Assembly (NCBI RefSeq): GCF_009766095.1
Contig: NZ_LMUD01000044.1
Span: 91,961-138,444, forward strand
Direction of reading: 5' to 3'
Origin: Granulicella sp. S190
GTDB taxonomy: Bacteria; Acidobacteriota; Terriglobia; Terriglobales; Acidobacteriaceae
Length of the DNA stretch: 46,484 nt
The notes under the pieces were generated by a model. That model worked only from the letters and a program-made list of their open reading frames with translations. It was not told where the DNA came from and searched no databases. Both the position numbers and the translations under genes were made by a program. Positions 1 through 9,600 of this stretch are shown piece after piece (the stretch's first letter is position 1; each line of letters starts with the position of its first letter).

Positions 1-183
1 GGCAGCCAGCAGCCATCGGCGCGGCTTGACCAGATTCCAGACCTCAGGCATCACCTTGTTCAGCTTGGGCTTTGGACGCGAAGCCGTTAGCTCGGCCACC
101 GCGGCTCTGCCGGTGCCGCGGGAGGCGCGGTCAACGGACTTCATACCCCCGCCAAAGCTGGAAGGACCGAAAGAGGAAGACAT
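1..183 (-). CDS. ABC transporter (exporter-type), N-terminal fragment cut by the window edge
   Basis: The reverse strand is open from an ATG at 183 to the left edge, giving 61 residues. These start MSSSFGPSSFGGGMKSV and end with KLNKVMPEVWNLVKPRRWLL. A disordered Gly/Ser-rich leader followed by a basic 'W-x-L-V-K-P-R-R' segment just before a hydrophobic stretch is typical of type IV ABC exporters (MsbA-like ATPase-permease fusions), where it precedes the first membrane helix. No ATPase motif is visible because the gene runs off the window, so the family call is inference. It lies 30 bases downstream of a small membrane-protein gene on the same strand and could be the last gene of that run. 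The second Met (start at 144) follows a G-rich stretch and is an alternative start. Confidence 0.5.
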   Translation of the reverse strand, partial: MSSSFGPSSFGGGMKSVDRASRGTGRAAVAELTASRPKPKLNKVMPEVWNLVKPRRWLLAA

Positions 184-213
184 GTCTATGTTAAGTTTAC
201 GCTTTAGTCTCTG

Positions 214-591
214 CTAAGCCAGCCGCGCCCGGCGTGCAGAGATAAAAGAACGCACGCAGAACAGCACATAGATGAGGCAGAACAGGCAAAGCGCTCCTTT
301 CTCTTCGACCGCGATGGGATGCGGGAACGAAGCGCCACGAGAGAGCCGTAGCGTGTCGATCGCAGAGGGAATCATCCCCAGAAACACCAGCAATGCCACC
401 GTAACGGAGATGTGCATCCAGAGCATCCGCTTCTTGGAGTCCTCCGTGTTCGCCATAACCCCGAAGAGGACGAAAAAGATGCCGATTCCGCTCGGAATCA
501 AAGACGTAGGATGAGCGCTGCCCGTGGTGACATAACCGGTGATGCCAAGCAGGATCAACAAAATGCCGAAGGCGATAGTGAGCTTTGCCAT
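214..591 (-). CDS. Small four-helix membrane protein, unknown function
   Basis: This is a 125-residue hydrophobic protein. I chose the ATG at 591 because AAGGAG sits 9 bases upstream; the in-frame ATG at 609 would place that ribosome-binding site inside the gene. Four hydrophobic segments are visible, near residues 3-22, 33-49, 60-80 and 98-114. Short charged loops (for example NTEDSKKRM) lie between them and a basic tail (SARRARLA) is at the C-terminus. No catalytic motif or known family signature is seen; similar short proteins are usually annotated only as hypothetical membrane proteins. It sits between a DUF427 gene and the start of an ABC exporter, all on the minus strand. Confidence 0.7.
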   Translation of the reverse strand: MAKLTIAFGILLILLGITGYVTTGSAHPTSLIPSGIGIFFVLFGVMANTEDSKKRMLWMHISVTVALLVFLGMIPSAIDTLRLSRGASFPHPIAVEEKGALCLFCLIYVLFCVRSFISARRARLA

Positions 592-685
592 GTGCTGGAA
601 CTCCTTCAAGGAACGAAGTATCAGAATACTTGATGGGAGCAGACGTCTGCGCTATCGCTGCCAACTCAGCGACGACTGCTCGTTG

Positions 686-1192
686 CTACCAGCCGAGTGT
701 ACCGGGTGCGCCCTTGAACGGCCCTTTGATGTTTGAAGTAATCCACCCGCCGTAGAAGTCTCCCACCTGCGGAACGACACGCTCTCCATTTACCATGCAC
801 TCATCGACGCGGTTTGCATAGAAGGCGAGATAATTCCGAAGCGCGGCATAAGCGCTGGAAGGATCTCTATAACTCCAAGCCGCATCCGTGCGGCGAGCAG
901 CCAGCTCAGGTGCTTCCAGAGAAGCAGACACATCAACCGTCCAATAACTGGCCGAGCCTTTGAACTCGCAAAAGCTACTGCGCCGGTTGGACGGCTCAAG
1001 AAACTGCATCGCAATGTCCGACTGCGGAATGTAATAGACCGGAGGATGGCTCGTCTCGAGAATGCGAAGTGCGCGATTGGTATCGGCCAACACAACTCCA
1101 CGATGCACAACGCGAAGATGGCTTGAGGTGGGCTCAAGTCGGGGTGGGCGCGGATAGTCCCACACCGACTCAACCTCACTATTGCTCGCCAT
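686..1192 (-). CDS. DUF427 domain-containing protein
   Basis: This 168-residue soluble protein resembles the DUF427 family (small beta-rich proteins found widely in bacteria and fungi, function not established). Supporting features are the opening DYPRPPRLEPTSSHLRVVH, the strand pattern 'G-x-V-L-A-D-T-x-R-A-L-R-I-L-E-T', the following 'P-P-V-Y-Y-I-P', and the later 'Y-W-x-V' and 'A-A-W-S-Y-x-x-P' segments with an N-Y-x-A-F-Y stretch. These are all hallmarks of that fold. The start has GGAG 8 bases upstream. It has no signal peptide or membrane segment. Neighbours are unrelated small proteins, so context does not refine the role. Confidence 0.85.
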   Translation of the reverse strand: MASNSEVESVWDYPRPPRLEPTSSHLRVVHRGVVLADTNRALRILETSHPPVYYIPQSDIAMQFLEPSNRRSSFCEFKGSASYWTVDVSASLEAPELAARRTDAAWSYRDPSSAYAALRNYLAFYANRVDECMVNGERVVPQVGDFYGGWITSNIKGPFKGAPGTLGW

Positions 1193-1295
1193 ACAAACAG
1201 CTCCTCGCTGTCATCTTCCTGACGCGATCTAGCCTCTTTAGCAGCTATAAAAAACTCTACTTTCAGCCATAGAAATGCGGACAAAAAAACCAGTT

Positions 1296-1652
1296 CTAGC
1301 GCGGTCCCGGACCGCCATTGAGCAGATGCGCCATAGCCGTATCGTAGCCTCGTCGAAATCCATCTCGATAATCCCTGCGTTCCGCATGAGGAACGCTCGG
1401 ATGGCGATATTCGTCGCGATTATTCACATCGGGGTGACGATGATTCTCCAGGTCCTTCCGTGCTCCTTCGATGCCGTCATGAAACCCCTGGCGCTGCGCA
1501 TCGCGAAACTCGCCCGGAGGCGCATCCCAACCACCTGGACCCTGGCCATATCCGGCAGGCGACGGTCCGTAAGATTGCACCATCGCGAAACCAGGCACTG
1601 CAAGAGCAATGATAAGGACAAGAACTGGAGCGGCATACCGGCTGAGCTTCAT
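1296..1652 (-). CDS. Small secreted protein with two R-x-G-F repeats
   Basis: This 118-residue protein starts with a clear signal peptide: MKLSRY, a hydrophobic core to about residue 22, then GFA-M. A Gly/Pro/Tyr-rich linker follows (GYGQGPGGWDAPPG). The mature part holds two copies of a short motif of the form R-x-G-F-x-x-G-x-x-x-A (RQGFHDGIEGA and RDGFRRGYDTA), separated by a His/Arg/Asp-rich segment. A GAGGT ribosome-binding site lies 8 bases before the ATG. It is probably periplasmic; the function is unknown. It sits 70 bases downstream of the SCO1-like gene on the same strand. The His-rich spacer (HRHPDVNNRDEYRHP) could bind metal, but that is speculation. Confidence 0.7.
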   Translation of the reverse strand: MKLSRYAAPVLVLIIALAVPGFAMVQSYGPSPAGYGQGPGGWDAPPGEFRDAQRQGFHDGIEGARKDLENHRHPDVNNRDEYRHPSVPHAERRDYRDGFRRGYDTAMAHLLNGGPGPR

Positions 1653-1722
1653 AGTGAACTACCTCGGTGCAGTGGCACACAGATAGTCAGATGGCCGATC
1701 GCAGCTTCTTGTTGTCTGAAAG

Positions 1723-2613
1723 CTAAGCGGCACTCTTCCGTATGGCCGCCAAAACATCCTCGGGCTTCCACTCATTGGTGGGATACCAGTCGACGATCTT
1801 GCCATCTTTTCCTATGAGGATCGTAGAGAGAGAGTGCGTGAGAGACTTGCTATCCCCAGGCGTCACGCCCACGTTGAAGAACTGTGTCATGGCAGGCAAC
1901 TCCTTCTCCGTGGGCGCCGCGAAGTCCCAGTGTTGGAAACGCTCGTTAGTGTAGTTTCCGGTATACGCTCCCCCGTAGCTGCGAAGCACCTTCGGCGTGT
2001 CGTAGGCCGGGTCAAAGCTGACGCTGATCAGATGAGTCTGTTTGTAGAGTGCGGGATCCGCGGCAAGCGCTCTGTCAATCTCCGCGAAGTTATGGCTCAT
2101 GCGGGGGCAGAAGTCAGCCAACTGACAACGCGTATAGATGAACGTCATCAGCACCACCTTGCCCCTGAACTGCTCCAGATGGATCGTCCGGCCGCTCTGG
2201 TTCAGAAGTTTGAAATCGGGAACCACATCTCCTGCTGTCGGGACGTGGTAAGCCACGGGTGGCATGTAGTCTGGGCGAGCCTGCGCGATGACCACAATAT
2301 CGGTCAACCGCACATCTTCATAGCCCTCGCTTCCCTTCTTGGCCAGCACCTTCGCCGTGATCCGATCGCCAGGGTGAAGCTCGCTGACCACGCTCGGATC
2401 GGCCAGCTTGTAGTCCATTGTCATTGCTTCCATGAAGCCGGGAACCTCTTCGCCATCGAGCGTAACGTGCGTAGCGTCAGTCGAGACGACTCTGCCGCGA
2501 AGTGTAAAAGTCGCTCCCGGAGCTGCTTGCTGTGAGGCCACAGGTTGTGTGTTCTGATGGCAACCTGCGAGAAGAGTCAGACAGACGAAGAGAAATAAAA
2601 GCTTGCGAGACAC
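1723..2613 (-). CDS. SCO1/SenC-like lipoprotein with N-terminal CusF-like copper domain
   Basis: This 296-residue protein probably handles copper for assembly of the Cu(A) site of a terminal oxidase, or serves as a periplasmic thiol-redox protein. Visible parts are a lipoprotein signal peptide (LLAGC, lipid-modified Cys at 18), a small beta-barrel domain resembling CusF-type domains (RGRVVSTDATHVTLDGEEV followed by GFMEAMTMDYKLAD), and a thioredoxin-fold SCO domain. The SCO domain carries a Cys pair in YTRCQLADFCPRMSH (Cys-x5-Cys, the longer spacing seen in one SCO subgroup) and the conserved distal His in LTHSLSTILIGKDG. The start is GTG at 2613 with AGGAG 7 bases upstream. It is back-to-back with the MFS gene. 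Loss of the usual Pro after the first Cys is a minor oddity. Confidence 0.85.
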   Translation of the reverse strand: MSRKLLFLFVCLTLLAGCHQNTQPVASQQAAPGATFTLRGRVVSTDATHVTLDGEEVPGFMEAMTMDYKLADPSVVSELHPGDRITAKVLAKKGSEGYEDVRLTDIVVIAQARPDYMPPVAYHVPTAGDVVPDFKLLNQSGRTIHLEQFRGKVVLMTFIYTRCQLADFCPRMSHNFAEIDRALAADPALYKQTHLISVSFDPAYDTPKVLRSYGGAYTGNYTNERFQHWDFAAPTEKELPAMTQFFNVGVTPGDSKSLTHSLSTILIGKDGKIVDWYPTNEWKPEDVLAAIRKSAA

Positions 2614-2631
2614 GTGGAGACTCCTGACTCA

Positions 2632-3831
2632 ATGATAATGGCTGAAATGCAAGATCAGGACGCCGCCACATCGAGAGAGCGAAGCAGACCGCAAGCGCCC
2701 TCCGTAGCGCTAATGCACTTTGGGCTGATGCTGGCCGGGTTAGGTACGGCACTCCTTGGGCCGATTCTTCCTCTTTTGGCCAGACAATGGCAGATGGTCG
2801 ACTCGCAGAGCGGCCTGTTGATGATGGCGAAGTTCTGCGGCGCCTTTCTTGGCGGCATCACCGTATCGCAAAAGTTAAACCGAAGCCTCCTCATAGGCCT
2901 GCTCTCGGGATTGGTTGGATTCGGCGGATTCGCCCTCTCCCCATCGATGGGCATCGGGTGCGTGGGCCTCTTCATTGGCGGATTTGGCCTCGGTCAGATC
3001 ATCACCTCGGTCAATATCCTCGCGGGCCGCAGGTTCACGGCGCATCGAGGCTCCGCCTTGTCGCTACTGAACTTCTCTTTCAGCCTCGGAGCCATGCTGT
3101 CTGCTCTTCTGACTGCATGGTTGCTGCCTCGATTTACCCTGCGAGTCGTCCTGGAGGACTTCGCGGGACTCTTTGCCGTTGGCGTTTTCATCCTGTCAAT
3201 CCAGATGCGTATGGATCAGTCCATCCCGAAAAATATTGGCGGCGCGCCAATTGAAACCGCCCCGAAGACCGGCTTAGGCAGTCGTCAGTATCTCTACTTC
3301 GCGGCGTTGCTCGTGCTCTACGGAGGGCTGGAGACCTGCCTTAGCGGGTGGCTGACCACCTTCGCTCTGCGATATGGTGATAGGACTCTGGCTGTCAGCG
3401 AGTACACGACGCTCCTCCTCTGGATGGCCTTGACCTTCGGCCGTCTCGGCGCTTCTGCAACCATGCTTCGTATTGGCGAGAAGACAGTACAACGCTGGAG
3501 TCTCGCACTCGCAGCAATATTCACGGCAGCCTTGGCGATGTCGCACTCAGCCATCACCATCGCCGTCTTCGCCGTACTCCTTGGGCTAAGTCTCGCTCCC
3601 TTCTTTCCCGCGACCTTCGCCATGTTGATGGCGGAGCGACCCACTGCCCGGCAGGCCGGAATCGTAGTAGCCGTCTCGGGCCTCGGCGCAGCGGCGCTCC
3701 CGTGGACGATGGGGGTCGTCTCTTCGAAGACCGGCTCCCTGCAACTGGCTCTCATCCTTCCCTTTGTGGCAGCCCTCGGCCTGCTGGGTTTGAGCTTATT
3801 CCCGCCCCGAGCCCACCACGCCGCAGACTGA
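2632..3831 (+). CDS. Major facilitator superfamily transporter
   Basis: This is a protein of about 400 residues with roughly 12 hydrophobic helices and a central basic/hydrophilic loop (MDQSIPKNIGGAPIETAPK). It matches the 6+6 layout of MFS carriers. Helices 1-4 contain the Gly-rich pattern GLGTALLGPILPLLARQW and GGFGLGQIITSVN, as in sugar/efflux MFS members. The substrate is not identifiable. A GTG at 2614 also opens the frame, but the ATG at 2632 (with further in-frame ATGs at 2638 and 2647) fits better: a GGAG lies at 2615-2618, although the spacing is long. Its 5' end directly abuts the divergent SCO1-like gene, so any promoter must lie within that gene or in the few bases between them. 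Confidence 0.82.
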   Translation: MIMAEMQDQDAATSRERSRPQAPSVALMHFGLMLAGLGTALLGPILPLLARQWQMVDSQSGLLMMAKFCGAFLGGITVSQKLNRSLLIGLLSGLVGFGGFALSPSMGIGCVGLFIGGFGLGQIITSVNILAGRRFTAHRGSALSLLNFSFSLGAMLSALLTAWLLPRFTLRVVLEDFAGLFAVGVFILSIQMRMDQSIPKNIGGAPIETAPKTGLGSRQYLYFAALLVLYGGLETCLSGWLTTFALRYGDRTLAVSEYTTLLLWMALTFGRLGASATMLRIGEKTVQRWSLALAAIFTAALAMSHSAITIAVFAVLLGLSLAPFFPATFAMLMAERPTARQAGIVVAVSGLGAAALPWTMGVVSSKTGSLQLALILPFVAALGLLGLSLFPPRAHHAAD

Positions 3832-3832
3832 T

Positions 3833-3856
3833 GTCACAGGCTGCTTTTCCTGTGAC
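3833..3856. terminator. Hairpin after the MFS gene
   Basis: An 8-bp perfect inverted repeat (GTCACAGG / CCTGTGAC) with the 8-base loop CTGCTTTT lies 2 bases after the MFS stop codon. No T-run follows, so intrinsic termination is uncertain; it may only stabilise the 3' end. Confidence 0.4.
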
Positions 3857-3876
3857 CGTGGGCGTATAACCGAAGT

Positions 3877-6615
3877 ATGGATGGTCGTGGGTCGCTGCAG
3901 GGTGGGATTGCTCAGGCACTGGAGCAGGGCGCAGTAGTCGTAACCGGAAACCAACGAGCCGCGCGGACGCTTCGACGCGGGTGGGACCAGCGCAATCGTG
4001 ACCTGGGGCATGCCACTTGGACGCCGGCAGCCGTGCTGCCGTGGGATGCATGGCTGACCAGCCTATGGCAACGTCTAGTGGTGGAGGGTCACGTTGCCCA
4101 GATGATTTTGAACCGCACGCAGGAGCAGGTGGTATGGCAAACAGTTCTTGAGGCGGACGAAGAGCTGGCCAGCCTGCGAGGTGTAGATTCGCTGGCCGCA
4201 ATGGCGGCTGAGGCCTGGCGGCTCATCAATAGCTACGACGGCAGGCAACGCCTGCGAGGAGCGATAGGCAACTTCGATACCCGGTCGTTTCAAAAGTGGG
4301 CATGGGCCTTCGAACGCCTCTGCCACAGCGAAGATCTCCTGTCGCAGTCCCAGCTGGAAGACAGGCTAAGCGAGGTACTGGAGAGCGGCATAGCAGGATC
4401 GACTTGGTTCGGCGATCACGCGGCCAGGATAGCTCTCGTGGGATTTGATCGGATCACTCCCGCGCAGCAACGGCTTCTTCGCACAATTCAGTCAACAGGC
4501 ATAGCAGTAGAGGAGTTGCAGATCACCGTACCAACGCAGAGACAAACGTTGGTCGAAGTAGAAGAGAGCCAGCAGGAGTTGTCTCTCGCAGCGCGGTGGG
4601 TGCGTGAGTTCCTCGAAGAGAACCCGAACGCAACCGTCGCTGTGATCGTTCCCGCACTCGAGGCAGAGCGCAGAGAGATCGACCGCGTCTTTCGCGAGGT
4701 TCTGGCACCCGAACTCGAAGACATTCGCGCAGACAGCGACACCGGACCTTATGAGTTTTCGCTTGGCATGGCATTGGCGGAGATACCGATGATCGTAGCC
4801 GCCTTCGACCTTCTGCGATGGGTTAACGAGCCGCTCCCTCTGGAGCGGGTGAGCAGTCTTCTGCTGTCGCCTTACTTCGCAATGACAGCCGAACAACGAA
4901 CCGCGCGCGCCGCCTTCGACGCCTTCGAGCTGCGCAAAACGCGGATGCTCCGTCCGGAGATTACACTCGACGGCCTGATCACCCTGATGGATAAATCAAA
5001 AAGAAGGCAGCACCTCTCTCAACTACTTGGCGTGCTGCGTTCAACACAGAGGGTTGCCAGCCGCCTGCAGGGACTCGACGCTCGAACCAACGCCGAGTGG
5101 GCGGAGAAGATGCGTGAGCTTCTGGCAGCGGCAGCATGGGGCACTAAAGCGAAAGAGACCAGCGTTCAGTTTCAGACGCGCCTGAAGTGGGAGAGCGCGC
5201 TCGATGAGCTTGCCACATTAGACTTCGATGGCGTCTCCGTCGAGTTCGCACAATCCCTGGCTGCACTTGAAAGAATTGCTCACCAGACCATGTTTGCACC
5301 AGAGTCGAGAGACGCTCCCGTACAGATAATGGGTCCGCTTGAGGCTGCAGGAAGCACCTTCGACGCCGTGTGGTTTCTACGTGCGGGAGAGTTGAGCTGG
5401 CCCACGCCAACCTCGACCAACTCTCTTCTGCCCTGGCATCTGCAACGAGAGCTAAAGATGCCGGGAACCGACATCAACCTCGACAGCAATCACGCCCGAA
5501 GAATGACGGAACGTATCGCGACGAGCGCCGGCACTGTCATCTTCAGTTACGCAAAAGAGTCGTCAGAGGGCATGCAACGTCAGTCTTCCCTGCTCTCCGA
5601 ACTGACGCTGGAAACCGTCAACATCCCCGATCTCGTAAAAGAGGAACCGGAGCGAACCGTTCTCGAACTGGAGCAGGTTGCGGATACAGCCAAAGTTCAA
5701 CCCCTTCCAGACAGGGTAATTCGCGGCGGGGCAAGAATACTCCAGCTGCAGGCAGCTTGCGGCTTCCGCGCCTTCTCCGAGCAGAGACTCTGGGCCACGG
5801 AGCTTCAATCGATCGAACCCGGCATCGACGCAAAGGAGAGCGGAATAGTGGTGCACCAGGCCCTCGAGCTCTTCTGGAACGAAGTGAAGACGCAGGATGC
5901 TCTCCGCTCAATGACGAGGGAGGAGCGCGCGGAGGCACTGGATTGGTGTATCGCTCAGGCCTTGCAGAAGTCCGCCGAAGCAAGCGCAACCGAATGGGAC
6001 GAAGCCTACATGGAGGTGCAGCATCTGAGACTACGCAGACTGCTCACCGATTGGCTGGAGTTGGAATCAAACCGTGAGCTGCCCTTCGAGGTCAAACTCA
6101 GCGAGAAAGAATTTGAAGATGTCCACGTTGGCCCGCTGCGTCTCAGCGTTCGCATGGACCGCGTGGACGTAGTGGAAGGTGGAGAGGTCTTGATCGATTA
6201 CAAGACCGGCCAGGCTTCGCCGAGTGACTGGCTTACCTCCCGGCCCGATGCTCCGCAACTCCCGCTATACGCAATCCTCTCGCAGGCAGATCAGCTACAG
6301 GGAGTCGCGTTCGGCCTCGTCCGAGCGGGCGAAGGCCTCGATCTGAAGGGCTACGCAGTCACCTCCGGAGTGCTGCCCAGCATGACCAGGATGAAAGATG
6401 CTGCAACCCTCGAAGCTCAGGTGGAACAGTGGAGAAGAGTCCTGGTGTCGCTCGCAGAAGAGTTTCACTCGGGCGATGCGCGTGTGCGTCCGAAGACCTA
6501 TCCCGGCACCTGCACACACTGCGGGCAACGACTTCTCTGCCGGCTTGACGTCTCGCTTCTCGAAGAAGAGGACGAGCAGGAAGACAGCTCTGCCTCGGAG
6601 GTAAGCCGTGGCTGA
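3877..6615 (+). CDS. AddB/RecB-family PD-(D/E)XK nuclease, probable DNA repair protein
   Basis: This 912-residue protein is the AddB-like partner of the downstream helicase. The N-terminus (VVVTGNQRAARTLRRGWDQ) has the degenerate nucleotide-fold start of AddB-type proteins, without a true Walker A. The C-terminus carries a RecB-type nuclease: MDRVDVVEGGEVLIDYKTG around residues 757-775, with the catalytic Asp and Lys in IDYKTG, then QLPLYAIL. Cysteines before (QAACGFRAF, near residue 628) and after it (CTHCGQRLLCR, near 878) match the four-Cys iron-sulfur staple of AddB nucleases. Family resemblance is to the 'probable DNA repair protein' group usually encoded beside an AddA-like helicase. 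The stop overlaps the next start by 8 bases, implying translational coupling. Confidence 0.85.
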   Translation: MDGRGSLQGGIAQALEQGAVVVTGNQRAARTLRRGWDQRNRDLGHATWTPAAVLPWDAWLTSLWQRLVVEGHVAQMILNRTQEQVVWQTVLEADEELASLRGVDSLAAMAAEAWRLINSYDGRQRLRGAIGNFDTRSFQKWAWAFERLCHSEDLLSQSQLEDRLSEVLESGIAGSTWFGDHAARIALVGFDRITPAQQRLLRTIQSTGIAVEELQITVPTQRQTLVEVEESQQELSLAARWVREFLEENPNATVAVIVPALEAERREIDRVFREVLAPELEDIRADSDTGPYEFSLGMALAEIPMIVAAFDLLRWVNEPLPLERVSSLLLSPYFAMTAEQRTARAAFDAFELRKTRMLRPEITLDGLITLMDKSKRRQHLSQLLGVLRSTQRVASRLQGLDARTNAEWAEKMRELLAAAAWGTKAKETSVQFQTRLKWESALDELATLDFDGVSVEFAQSLAALERIAHQTMFAPESRDAPVQIMGPLEAAGSTFDAVWFLRAGELSWPTPTSTNSLLPWHLQRELKMPGTDINLDSNHARRMTERIATSAGTVIFSYAKESSEGMQRQSSLLSELTLETVNIPDLVKEEPERTVLELEQVADTAKVQPLPDRVIRGGARILQLQAACGFRAFSEQRLWATELQSIEPGIDAKESGIVVHQALELFWNEVKTQDALRSMTREERAEALDWCIAQALQKSAEASATEWDEAYMEVQHLRLRRLLTDWLELESNRELPFEVKLSEKEFEDVHVGPLRLSVRMDRVDVVEGGEVLIDYKTGQASPSDWLTSRPDAPQLPLYAILSQADQLQGVAFGLVRAGEGLDLKGYAVTSGVLPSMTRMKDAATLEAQVEQWRRVLVSLAEEFHSGDARVRPKTYPGTCTHCGQRLLCRLDVSLLEEEDEQEDSSASEVSRG

Positions 6616-9600
6616 TCTCTTCCTCGTTCCTCAGAACGACACTCCGCAAAAAAATCAGTCCGACAGCCGTCCGCCGGACTGGCACGAACGAGAGCGCGCG
6701 CTCGATGTTCAGCGTTCGTGGATAGTGGAGGCGCCGGCAGGGTCGGGCAAGACTGGCCTTCTGATCCAACGCTACCTCAAGCTGCTTGCCGATGAGAGTG
6801 TCGAAGATCCAACTCAGATTCTTGCCATTACCTTCACCGTAAAAGCAACCAACGAGATGCGGGAGCGCGTCCTCGCCCAACTGGAGAGTGCCTCACGACA
6901 CGATCCTCTGAAGGGTGACTCTGCCTTTGCCAGCGAGACTCGCGCCTTGGCAGAGGCAGTCCTTCGCCGCGATGCGTTGCTCGGTTGGGATCTCTTGCTG
7001 CATCCGCGCAGGCTCAACATCCGCACCATCGATTCGGTCTGCGGAGAGATCGCTCGTCTGCTTCCCGTCCTATCCGGCGGTGGCGGCCGCCTCACTCCGG
7101 TAAAAGATCCGACGCTGATGTACCGCGAGGCAGCGAGGGCGACCCTCATGCAGCTTGGTGGACAAGACGCCGAGTTAGACAATGCCCTGCGCACCGTGCT
7201 GCTCCATCGCGATGGCAGCCTTCGCGACTGCGAACGTCTGCTCATGGAGATGCTTCCTCTGCGCAATCAATGGGGAGAGCTCGCTCCCATGGGGCGCCAT
7301 CAGCTGGACGACGCCTTCCTCGACGAAACCGTGCTGCCAAAGCTCGAGTGGGCGCTCGAGCAGGCAATATACGCTGGACTGACGCGGCTCTCCAACACTG
7401 TTCCGGCAGACATCCTGCAGGAGTTGACCTCACTCGCAGGCGAGATGGGACACGCCGAAGGCTACAAAGGTAATCCCTCGCCCATCGCCATGTGCGCCGA
7501 TCTGCACACAGCCCCGCAACAGACATCAAAGGATCTGGAACACTGGCAGGCCCTGATTCATCTACTCACCACGCGGGAACAAAAATGGCGATCCGCCACC
7601 TCTCGCAATCATCTGGGCTTCGAGATTGAGAAAAAACACGCCATCCAGTTGAAGCTCTTTGTGCAGGAGCTGCGCGATCGCGACGGCGTGCTCGAAGCCA
7701 TCAAGAGTGTGAACAACCTGCCTCCCGCTCAGTATCCGGAGGAGCAGTGGGTCGTCGCGAAGGCGTTGTTTCGCATTTTGAACCGTGCGCTCGTGGAACT
7801 GCAGCTCATCTTTGCACAGCGTGGCGAGTGCGACTTCGCCGAGCTCGGACTACTTGCTCAAGTCGCACTGCGACGCGACGGCGCTGTCGCCGATCTCAAC
7901 GAGGCACTCGGAATGAAGCTGCGCCATCTGCTCGTCGATGAGATGCAGGACACCTCCACCAGCCAATATGAGCTGATCCAACTGCTCACACAGGGTTGGG
8001 ACGGACACAGCCAGACGGTCTTTCTCGTAGGTGACCCAAAGCAATCCATCTACCTCTTCCGTCAGGCTCGCGTCGAACGGTTTGTCAGAACGATGCAGAG
8101 CCAGCAACTAGGCGATCTGCCTGTGGGAAGACTGCAGCTCACCGCAAACTTCCGCTCGCAGAGAGAGCTTGTCGAAGCGTTCAATGAGGACTTTTCGCTG
8201 CTCTTCCCACGCGAAGTCACCGACGCCAACGCAGAGGAGGTGCCCTATGTCGAAGCTCAAGCGGTGCGCGGAAGCTCGCAGAGCGGATCGCTGAATCTCG
8301 TGTGGCACGCGCATGTCTTACCCGCAGGAGCATCTCCCGAAGCGGCGAAGAAGGCGAAGCGGCGACAGGTAAAGTCTCAGGCAGAGCAGATACGCGACAT
8401 CGTCGAGCAGTGGCGCAACCGCCCCCTTCCGCATGGCCGGAGCGAGCCATGGAAGATGGCAGTCCTCGTTCGAAGCCGCAACCTCCTCGCCGACATCGTC
8501 GCAGAGTTCAAGGACGAATCGAAGGGCTCCCTGCCCTTCCGTGCCGTCGATATCGAGGCCTTGGGAGAACGTCAGGAAGTTCTGGATCTGTTTGCCGTGA
8601 CCAGGGCTCTGCTGCATCCGGCCGATCGTGTAGCATGGCTAGCGGTCTTGCACTCTCCCCTGTGCGGACTCGGGCTTGCCGACCTTCACCTGCTCACAGG
8701 CGCCGACGATCCCAAATGGTCCGAATGGTGCATCGAGGATCTCGTCGCCGACCGGGCGAATCTCTTGAGTGCAGAAGCTTGTGAAAGGCTGAGGCGCGCA
8801 TGGCCTGTCTTGCAGGCAGCATCGGAGAGCAGATCGGAGCTCACCGCAGCTCAATCTGTGGAGAGGACATGGCGATCTCTGGGCGGCGATGCTTTCTTGA
8901 AATCAGCGGAGTTGGCCAATGCGCGGAGATACTTCCAGCTGCTGGATGAGTTAGAGCAAGAGGCCGTTACGATCGATGTGACTCAGTTGAAACACAGGCT
9001 CGGTGAATTATTTGCTCAACCGGCTTCCGCCACAGGGGCCGTCGATCTGATGACGATTCACGGAGCGAAGGGCCTTGAATGGGATGTCGTGATGGTCCCG
9101 GGTCTCGAAAAGAAAGCGCCCATACCCCGCGAAAAACTCCTGACGTGGAGCGAGATTGACTCCGGCGAAGCAGAAGCCGCGCAGATGGTGTTAGCCCCGA
9201 TCCCAGGTCGCGGCGAAGGCTCCAAGGACCTGAATAACTGGCTGAAGAGTCTGGAAAAAGCAAGGGAGGCCGCAGAGAGAAAAAGACTCTTCTACGTCGC
9301 CTGTACACGAGCGAGAGAGGAACTACATCTCTTTGCATCTCCTGAGGAGACCTCAAAAGGTCAGATCTCTCGCCCTTCCGGAAGCCTGCTGGCAACCGCA
9401 TGGCCCGCAGCTGAGCGGCACTTTCAGGCAAGTCCCTCAACCCAGGAAGAACAAAGCAGCAACCTTGTGCAGTTTGAGCAGCCATTCCTCTTTGATATCG
9501 CCGCCAACGCCGATGAGGACAGCCGGCCAGCCATGCTCCAGCGTCAACCACTACGCTTCAAACCGGAAGAAAGATTTTTGGTAGACCATAAACTCTCCTA

